A stretch of 64,000 bases of DNA. Source: Torymus aiolomorphi. Lineage: Eukaryota; Arthropoda; Insecta; Hymenoptera; Torymidae. The translations under genes and the position numbers were made by a program. A model generated the notes under the pieces. It was not told the DNA's origin, searched no databases, and worked only from the letters and a program-made list of their open reading frames with translations. Below, piece by piece: positions 56,690 through 64,000 of the stretch. Positions within the stretch are counted from its first letter, which is position 1, and every line of letters starts with the position of its first letter. The stretch spans positions 101,167,128 through 101,231,127 of the forward strand of contig CM070875.1 in NCBI GenBank assembly GCA_036365515.1, read 5' to 3'.

Positions 56690-57975
56690 ACAAAGTTTAA
56701 ACTTTTTTTGAAGTTTTGATGGTCATATTGGATCCGCAATTTTAAATTCGAAAGTCTTATAGTAAGATTTTGATTAGCGACCTCGAAAACCCCTGTATAC
56801 AAATTTTAGCAAAATCTAAGCTTCCTTAGAACTTTTGACAGCCCTGTTGAATTTGGAATGTCTTGTAGCAAAATCGTGATCAGCAACTTCGAAACCTCTC
56901 TATTCCAGTTTTGAGAAAAACCTAAACTTTTTCCGAACTTTCAATCGCCATATTGGATCTACCATTTCGAATTTTGAAAGTCTGATAGTAAGATCGTGAT
57001 CAGTGTCGTGAAAACCTTAGTATACAAATTTTAAGCAAAATTTAAGTTTCCTTCGCACCTGTTACCACCAAATTTAATTTTCGTAAGTCTGATAGCAAGA
57101 ACGTGAACAGCGACCTCGAAAATCCGTATGTTACACTTTTGAACTAAGTCTAAGCTTTATTCGCACTTTCAACCGCCATATTGGATCAGCCATTTTGAAT
57201 GTCGAAAGTCCGATAGCAAAATCGTGATCAGCGTCTTCGAAGCTTCCGAATTCCAATTTTGAGAAAAAGCTAAGCTTTTTTCGAATGTTTAAACACCGTA
57301 TTGGATCCGCCATTAAGAATTTTGAAAGTCTGATAGCAAAATCGTGATCAGCCGCCTCGAAAACACCCGTATACATACTTTAAGCAAAATCTAAGATTCA
57401 TTCGAAATTTTTTTGCAGCCATATTGGATTCGCCATTTTGTATTTCGAAAGTCTAATAGAAAAACTTGATCAGCGACCTTGAATATTCCTGTATACCAAT
57501 TTTCAGCATAATCTAAGCTTGTTTCGAACTTTTAACCGTAAACTTGGATACGCCATCTTGATTTTGGAAAATCTTATAGCAAAATCGTGATCAGCAACTC
57601 CGAAACCTCTGTATTCCAGTTTTTAAGGAAAATCTAAGCTCTTCTCGAACTTTTAACCGCCATATTGGATCAGCCATTTTGAATTTCGAAAGTCTGATAG
57701 CAAAATTGTGATCAGCGACTTCAAAACCTCTGAATTCCAATTTTGAGAAAAACCTAAGTTTTTTCGAACTTTCAAGAACCATATTGGATCCGCCATTAAG
57801 AATTTGGATGTCTGATAGCAAAATCGTTATCAGCAACCTCGAAAACTCCGGTATACAAACTTTAAGCTAAATCTAAGCTTCCTTCGAAAATATTTGGCAG
57901 CCTTATTCGATTCGCCATTTTGTATGTCGAAAGTCTAATAGAAAAACTTGATCAGCGACATCGAAAACCCCTATA
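56690..57975 (-). repeat. 120-bp satellite, reverse block 1
   Basis: About ten units of the same satellite in the opposite orientation; CCATATTGGATCCGCCATTT-type words recur at 119-123 bp (for example 57172, 57294, 57417, 57658, 57777). Confidence 0.88.
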
Positions 57976-57982
57976 TAACTTT

Positions 57983-58515
57983 TATCGATCTACACGAGGC
58001 AAGGGGAGTTGGAAATAATTTTCCATTCTGGCCTTTAATAAAGGCCAGAATCGAAAATTATTTCCAACTCCTCTTGCCTCGTGTAGATCGATAAAATTCA
58101 CATTAGAAATTTATACAACTAACGAGAAATAGAGTCAAAAACCTTTCCTTTACTTATCCTGGACCTTGGGATCTTGATTGGTCTTCTTTTGTGGTTACTT
58201 ATGTCTAGTAGACGTTTCTATTTCTAGATGGCAGCACCACAACCCAATAGTAGAAAATGACTTTCTACTACATATAGGGTCGTCAGAACATCCGATGAGC
58301 AGGCGTCTGATGAAGGGTTACTAGATCATCACTGATGAGTCCAATCCAGCAACCCAGGACGAAACGCCATTTTTTTGTAAGAGAATTTCGTTCTCTGGGC
58401 CTTTATTAAAGGCCAGAATCGAAAATTATTTCCAACTCCCCTTGCCTCGTGTAGATCGATAAAATTCACATTAGAAATTTATACAACTATCGAGGGATAG
58501 AGTCAAAAACCTTTC
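57983..58515 (+). mobile_element. Hammerhead-ribozyme element, 368-bp period
   Basis: A 105-bp segment (58043-58147) is repeated at 58411-58515, offset 368 bp, so one full monomer plus part of a second is present in direct repeat. To the left, 57983-58035 is an inverted copy of the same segment. The monomer contains one complete hammerhead ribozyme (58302-58368). It sits inside the 120-bp satellite. Head-to-tail monomers of this size with hammerheads are the hallmark of retrozymes and of Penelope-type long repeats. No protein is encoded. Confidence 0.75.
58302..58368 (+). ncRNA. Hammerhead ribozyme (self-cleaving, open at stem III)
   Basis: All core elements are present in order. Stem III GGCG (58302-58305) pairs with CGCC (58365-58368). 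The cleavage triplet GTC ends at 58307. Stem I TGATGA (58308-58313) pairs with TCATCA (58326-58331) around a 12-base loop. The core CTGATGA is at 58332-58338. Stem II GTCC (58339-58342) pairs with GGAC (58357-58360) around a 14-base loop, and GAAA is at 58361-58364. No mismatch occurs in any stem or core position. Cleavage is predicted after C58307. Confidence 0.88.
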
Positions 58516-59990
58516 AAAAGCTAAGCTTCTTTCGAATTTGTAACCGCCATGTTGGATCCGCCATTTTGATTTTCGAAAGTAGAATATCAAAATCTTGATC
58601 AGCGACGTCGAAACCACCTGCATACCAATTTTCAGCCAATTCTAAGCACTTTTACAACTTCCAATCGCCATATTGGATGCGCCATTTTGAATTTCAAAAA
58701 TCTCATAGAAAAACTTGATCAGCAGCCACGAAACCCCTGTATACCAATTTTAAATAAAATCTAAACTCTTATCGAATTTGTTACCGTTATTTTGAATTGC
58801 GGATGTCTGATAACAAGAACGTGATGAGCAATCTCGAAATCGCCTGTATACCGATTTAGAACCAAAAATCTTTCTCCAAAATTTTACCTGCCATATTGGA
58901 TCAAGTATTTTGATTTTCGATAGTTCAATACTAAAATCTGGATCAGCGACTTTGAATATCGCTGTATTCCAATTTTCAGCAAAATCTAAGCTATTCCGAA
59001 CTTTTTACCGTCAAAGTGGATCTGCCATTTTGAATTTAGAAAGACTTGTAGCAAAATCGTGATCAGCGACTTCGAAACCTCTGAATACCAAAGTTAAACA
59101 AAAACTAAGCTTTTTTCCAATTCGTAACCGCCATATTGGATCCGCCATTTTGATTTTTGATAGTCCAATAGCAAAATCTGGATCAGCGACGTTGAATATG
59201 CCTGTATACCAATTTTCAGTATAATCTAAGCTTTTTCCGAAATTTTAACCGTGAAATCGAATACGCCATTTTGAATTTGGAAAGTCTTGTTGCAAAATCG
59301 TGATCAGCAACTTCGAAACCTCTGTATTCCAGTTTTGAGAAAAACCTAAGCTTTTTTCACATTTCAACCGCCACATCGGAACAGCCATTTTGAATTTTGA
59401 AAGTCTGATAGTAAAATCGTGATTAGCGACTTCGAAACCTCTGTATTCCAGTTTTGAGAAAAACCTAAGCTTATTTCAAAATTTTAACCACCATATTGGA
59501 TCCGCCTTTAAGAATTTTCGAAGTGTGATAGCAAAATCGTGATCAGCGACCTCGAAAACTTCCGTATACAAACTTCAAGCAGAATCTAAGCTTCCTTCTA
59601 AAATTTTTGGAAGCCATATTGGATCCGCCATTTTGTATTTCAAAAATATAATAGAAAAAATTGATCAACGACCTCGAAAACCCCTGTTTACCAAAGTAAA
59701 ACAAACGCTAAGCTTTATTTCGAATTTTTAACCGCCATATTGGATCCGCCTTTTTGATTTTCGAAAGTATAATTGCAAGATCTTGAGCAGCGACCTCGAA
59801 ACCGCCTGCATACCCATTTTCAGCCAACTCTACGCACTTCTACAACGTTCAATCGCCATATTGTATGCGCCATTTTGAATTTCGAAACTCCGATAGCAAA
59901 GTCATTATCAGCGACTTCAGTAATACTTGTATTCCAATTTTGTGAAATACCTAAGCATTTTTCGAATTTATCCGGGTGTAAACACCATAC
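58516..59990 (-). repeat. 120-bp satellite, reverse block 2
   Basis: About eleven more units in the same orientation as 56690-57975, continuing after the hammerhead element. Each good unit has both CCGCCATATTGGATCC and CCGCCATTTTGA-type words. Confidence 0.88.
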
Positions 59991-60282
59991 TTTACGTTTG
60001 GTGTGAGAAAACAAAATGTTTGCATGTGTACCGAGATGATAAATACAATTAAACAAAAGGGCTGGCATGAGAGGGTGAAGGAGGGTGGGAAGGTAGGGGC
60101 TGAGGCGGAAGCGGAGGGGGCTCTGTGGAGGATGTGGCGGGTGAGGGGGGCTCGGCGCCTATTTTAATATAAAAAGCTCATAGAAATAAGCTGATTTTTA
60201 TTGTATTTTGAGGGTGGAGGCGTGGGGAGCGGAGGGAGGGTTTGAGGGGGATGAGGGGGGCTGATGTTCATAAATAACGCTA

Positions 60283-60283
<1 letters not shown>
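59991..60283. other. G-rich block
   Basis: 60060-60260 is strongly G-rich on the plus strand with GGCTGAGGCGG and GGATGAGGGGGG words, resembling 29080-29320 and 36960-37110. No gene. Confidence 0.5.

Positions 60284-60310
<27 letters not shown>
60284..60310. repeat. (TA)n microsatellite
   Basis: TA array left of cassette J. Confidence 0.9.
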
Positions 60311-60314
<4 letters not shown>

Positions 60315-60554
60315 ACTATGGGAATTGGTATATGTGACGAGATATCAACGTTATAGATCGGTACTTTTGAAGAGATGTCGGCATTTTGAAGAGACTCCTC
60401 AAATTTCTCAAAGCAAGAATCGCGACTTTTGAGGAGAAATCTATACCCCCTTTTCCCAGAGTCGATAACCTGAGGGTCATTATTTCTTTAGTCACATTGT
60501 CCGAAATCTGAAGGAAAGGTTCACATCTCCTCAAAAGTACCAATTTACAAACAT

Positions 60555-60556
<2 letters not shown>
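60311..60556 (+). repeat. Core cassette J, copy of E1 type
   Basis: Core at 60478-60495. ACTTTTGAGGAGA (60425-60437) pairs perfectly with 60526-60538. Nearly the same sequence as 10694-10850 plus 10980-11065 in reverse. Confidence 0.78.

Positions 60557-60611
<55 letters not shown>
60557..60611. repeat. (TA)n microsatellite
   Basis: TA array adjoining the Helitron remnant. Confidence 0.95.
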
Positions 60612-60615
<4 letters not shown>

Positions 60616-61110
60616 GGTCAATTATATATTTATGATGATATTAGTTCAATAGAAAAAAGACTTAAAACTAACGACAAATTAACTAAAGATCATTTAGAAA
60701 TATTAACAAATATTCTAAATAAAAATCCTTACGCTGTAAATTTTAAATCTTTATATCAATTATCTAATGTACAAAAGTTTCCAAACTATAAATTATATTT
60801 CATTCGAAAAACGGATAAACAAAAACATCGTTACAATAAACCTCTTACAGCTGAATGTGGAGCAATAATTGTATCAAAATCAACTATTCCTGATGACTAT
60901 GATCTTTGCATATATCCTAAAAATATTTCAGAATGTGAAAGTAAAAAAATATACATGAATAAATTATCTCACCATGTCGATCCGATGGTTTTTCCAATAT
61001 TATTTCCAGTTGGTGATTTAGGTTGGAGTATTGGATATAATAAAAAGCCAAAGGTTAATATAACTAAAATTTATAATACAAACAGTTTCATTAATACTTC
61101 GAAGTCTGCA
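60612..61110 (+). pseudogene. Helitron N-terminal region
   Basis: Reads YDDISSIEKRLKTNDKLTKD onward, then NKPLTAECGAIIVSKSTIPD and LSHHVDPMVFPILFPVGDLG, the region just before the Helitron_like_N domain in these proteins. The frame stops at SKSA and continues only after a gap that skips the Rep (HUH) domain, so the rolling-circle nuclease is absent. The first codons are lost at the TA array. Confidence 0.75.
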
Positions 61111-61438
61111 TAAAGGAGGTGACAGAGCATTGTGTAAAATTCAGAAAATAAATAAAGTAGATGAAGAGACTTCTGTAGTTTTTGATGAAATTTCACAATA
61201 TATTGACGGTAGATTTTTGAGCCCAATGGAAGCCGCTTGGCGCCTAGAAACGTTCCCTCTGTGTGGTAGAAGCCATACTGTCATTCATTTAGCCGTACAT
61301 ACCGAGAATCAATAAAAATTGTTTTCCAAGAAAATAAAGAATTTGAAGCTTTGCGTAATAGAGAAACTACTTTAACAGCGTGGTTTAAATTAAACAAAAT
61401 CGATCAGTTTGCGAAAAATATAAAATATGTTGAAATTC
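61111..61438 (+). pseudogene. Helitron region between Rep and helicase
   Basis: Reads RALCKIQKINKVDEETSVVF, then ISQYIDGRFLSPMEAAWRLE and LCGRSHTVIHLAVHTENQ, a conserved block of Helitron proteins. A frameshift near 61314 is followed by FQENKEFEALRNRETTLTAW and ends KNIKYVEI where the hairpin insertion begins. The frame picks up again after the insertion near 61932 as YVEIPRYYGF. It carries decayed function only. Confidence 0.8.
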
Positions 61439-61931
61439 ATTAAAAATATTACTTATGTCGACTGCAATTTAATATCAACTGATAAGAATTTTTCCATCGG
61501 TCTTACAGTCTTACAAATTAAATTAAAATAATTAATATTTATGGCAGTCAGATTGCCCTTGTTTATAATCACCCCCGCAGAATCTGAAATAAAAACTTAA
61601 TTAAAATCTGGAAAAAACTTTGTTAGCAAAGGACGATCTGACTGCCCACCACCACCACATTGTCCGACGTTTCGAGCCTGCTCCGGCTCCTCCTCAGGGA
61701 GCCTCCTCCCTGAGGAGGAGCCGGAGCAGGCTCGAAACGTCGGACAATGTGGTGGTGGTGGGCAGTCAGATCGTCCTTTGCTAACAAAGTTTTTTCCAGA
61801 TTTTAATTAAGTTTTTATTTCAGATTCTGCGGGGGTGATTATAAACAAGGGCAATCTGACTGCCATAAATATTAATTATTTTAATTTAATTTGTAAGACT
61901 GTAAGACCGATGGAAAAATTCTTATCAGTTG
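61439..61931. mobile_element. Hairpin insertion in the Helitron with 14-bp target duplication
   Basis: ATATGTTGAAATTC occurs at 61425-61438 and again at 61932-61945, flanking the insert. Inside, 61472-61701 and 61706-61935 are inverted copies with a 4-base loop (61702-61705) and I see no length difference between arms. Only the first 33 bp of the insert lie outside the palindrome. No coding capacity. Confidence 0.8.
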
Positions 61932-62035
61932 ATATGTTGAAATTCCTCGATATTATGGATTTACAGAATCTAAAATATGGAAACGTAGAGAACGCAATAA
62001 ACAATTTGATACGATTGGGTGATTAAATATTGTTT

Positions 62036-63822
62036 CACCTAAAGATAGTGAAAGATTTTTTCTTAAATTACTGTTGAACCGCAAAAGCGGTGCTACTTCT
62101 TTTAAAGATTTACGAACATTTAATAACGTCTCATATGAAACATATAAAGAAGCAGCACTTGCTATGGGTTTAATAGAAGATGATTCCCAAATTTTTATTA
62201 TTTTTGATGAAGCAAGTAATATCGTGCTTCCTTTTCAATTACGTAAATTCTTTGCATGGTTTATCTTAGCTGAAAATTTTCAAGGTAATTTAATTTGGAA
62301 TAAATTCAAAAAATTTTTTACTGAAGATTTTAAAGAAAATAAAGAAAATAATGCTTTGTCTCACATTCAAAATATATTACAAACTGAAGATAAAAGTTGT
62401 AAAGATTACAGTTTACCTGAACCAACAATAAATAATATCGAAGAAACTCCTGAAAATTTAGCAAAAAGTAAAAATCTTTTTGAAATTTTGTTTAATCAAT
62501 TAACTACTAATCAAAGATTAATTTTTAATGAAATTATAACTAACAAAAATAAAATTTATTTTATTGATGGACCTGGAGGTTCAAGAAAAACTTTCATATA
62601 CAAGACTTTAATATATCACTTTTTATCTTTGAATAAAAAAGTTTTATCTATGGCTTGGACAGGAATTGCATCTATTTTATTACCTAAACGAATGACAAGT
62701 CATCGTACTTTTAGACTTCCTTTAGATTTAAACCGTATTGAAAGTGCTTTTCTAAAATTAGAATCAGATAAAAAAAAATTACAGGAAGTAGATATTATAG
62801 TTTGGGATAAAGCATCAATGATCCCAAAAAAAGCTTTGGAAATTGTTGATCAAACACTTAAAGATATATGTTACAGTAATGTTCCATTTGGTGGTAAATT
62901 GATAGTTTTAGGAGGCGATTTTAGACAAATTCTGCCAGTCCTAAAACATGGTTACCGAGACAGTATAGTACAGGACACAATAAAATTTTCTCATTTATGG
63001 CGTCTCTTTAAAGTTTTAAAATTAACCGAAAATATTCGCTCAAAAAATAAACAATTCGCTTCATTTTTATTAGAGTTAGGTGAAGGTAAAATTAATCCAT
63101 TTATAGTTCCAAATAAATGGAAGACTGAAAATATATGTAATAAAATTTATGATGATATTAATCTCGAAAATTCCGTAGTTCGTATAATATTAGCTCCTCA
63201 TAATGACGATACTAAACTTATAAATAATAAAGTTTTGAACTTATTACATGATAAAACACATACATATTATAGTTTAGATTTCGCAACGCATAAAGTAGTT
63301 GATCAAACAGATGAAAATATTCACTTAAATTACCCAATAGAAATGCTTAATAATATTAGAGAAGGTCTACCACCACATGAATTAAAATTAAAAATAAATG
63401 CAATTGTAATGTTAATTAGAAATATAAGTATATCAGAAGGAATGTGTAATGGTACACGCTTGAAAATTATAGGTTTATTTAATCACAATATTAAAGCTGA
63501 AATAATTACAGGTGAAAGAGTTGGTGAAGAAGTTTTTATACCACGAATAACATTAAATACTGGAGATTCTTCTTCATTTCCGTTTATACTTTTTAGAAAA
63601 CAATTTCCAGTTATATTAGCTTTTGCTATAACAATAAATAGATCTCAAGGTCAAAGTTTTAATTCCCTAGGTATTTACATTAGACGAGCTTTATTTTCAC
63701 ATGGCCAATTATATGTTGCTTTATCCCGATGTAAAAATCCTAACAATATATTTATTGAAAATCTTTTAGAAAATTCATCAATAATTAATAACATTGTGTG
63801 GAAAGAAATTTTTGACATTTAA
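62036..63822 (+). CDS. Helitron Pif1-like helicase domain, active sites altered
   Basis: An open frame of about 590 codons joining IVSPKDSERFFLKLLLNRK to a complete Pif1-type helicase: TTNQRLIFNEII, Walker A region at 62569-62592, SMAWTGIASILLP, Walker B region near 62803-62820, VLGGDFRQILPVL, ENIRSKNKQFASFL, LHDKTHTYYSLD and the C-terminal INRSQGQSFNSLGIY, FSHGQLYVALSRC. The usual Walker A GPGGTGKT reads GPGGSRKT here and the Walker B WDEAS reads WDKAS. Both changes hit residues needed for ATP hydrolysis, so the helicase is probably inactive even though the frame is open. The partial copy at 16959-17453 keeps WDEAS. The upstream Rep is missing and no 3' end is visible. Confidence 0.85.
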
Positions 63823-64000
63823 TCTACACTTTTTAATAAACTTTTTCAAAAATTATTATTTTTTTATATATATTTTTATCTAAATTTATATAGATCAAAA
63901 TAAACCCAACTAAATTTATATCAATAATCATTTTATTTATAATATTATTCTTTTACAAAAGTATAAGACATGTTGTAATTTCTTATAAGCATAATATCAT

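Larger units (their letters stand above)
60612..64000 (+). mobile_element. Helitron remnant lacking Rep domain
   Basis: Plus-strand pieces of a Helitron replicase-helicase in order, with an internal deletion near 61095-61110 that removes the Rep nuclease, and a hairpin insertion at 61439-61931. The 5' end is cut at a (TA)n array and the 3' terminus lies beyond the window; 63823-64000 is AT-rich 3' sequence. Confidence 0.85.

Noticed and set aside
55023..57836. 70-80 codon frames with MADPIWRL-type sequences
   Set aside because: Translated 120-bp satellite units; the frame is not conserved between units and the orientation flips.

Overview
The window looks like repeat-rich intergenic or heterochromatic DNA from an insect. 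I recognise no host housekeeping gene, no tRNA or rRNA, and nothing bacterial. The evidence for an arthropod is the set of mobile-element families: a mariner-type DD41D transposon, an R1-clade non-LTR element sitting in an (AC)n microsatellite, jockey/CR1-like non-LTR elements with ATCT-type tails, Helitrons with CTRR-type 3' ends, a CACTA/EnSpm-like transposon with a spliced SAM-domain gene, and an element coding for an XPG-like nuclease. Codon use, AT content and family resemblance fit an insect, perhaps a hymenopteran; the order is an inference and is weak.

Layout. 195-4322 is a 4.1 kb palindromic mariner-type element whose 1.6-1.7 kb inverted arms contain most of the transposase gene. 4325-5990 is pyrimidine-rich non-coding DNA. 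6001-7228, 10641-11372, 16214-16690, 54213-54530 and 60311-60556 hold short cassettes between (TA)n arrays; they share a core related to CATTATTTCTTTAGTCAC, but in most of them the core is enclosed by complementary arms whose sequence differs from type to type. 7609-9278 is a 5'-truncated jockey/CR1-like element. 11393-16064 is an R1-clade element flanked on both sides by (AC)n. 16705-17453 is a Helitron 3' fragment. 18560-19340 is a 175-bp tandem repeat. About 20990-27556 is a CACTA/EnSpm-like element carrying a multi-exon SAM-domain gene and a decayed transposase. 29836-36745 is a GTCTCTAC minisatellite split by a 5.4 kb non-LTR element (30646-36087). 38064-42318 is a DNA transposon with about 490-bp terminal inverted repeats. 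43732-44515 looks like a solo LTR, and 51203-54102 is the decayed gag/5' end of a related LTR retrotransposon. 46227-50830 is a decayed element encoding an XPG-like nuclease with a CXC motif. 54760-59990 is mostly a 120-bp satellite, first in one orientation and then the other; inside it (57983-58515) lies a 368-bp-period element carrying a textbook hammerhead ribozyme. 60612-63822 is a Helitron lacking its Rep region, interrupted by a near-perfect 230-bp-arm hairpin.

No set of host genes acts as a pathway here. The elements relate by nesting: the GTCTCTAC array predates its non-LTR insertion, the (AC)n tract predates the R1-clade insertion, the 120-bp satellite surrounds the hammerhead element, and the Helitron predates its hairpin insert. 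Nearly all coding sequences carry frameshifts or stops, several of them in homopolymer runs, so some breaks may be sequencing errors. The strongest candidates for new biology are the hammerhead ribozyme element (58302-58368 and its 368-bp repeat) and the (TA)n-bounded conserved-core, variable-stem cassettes.
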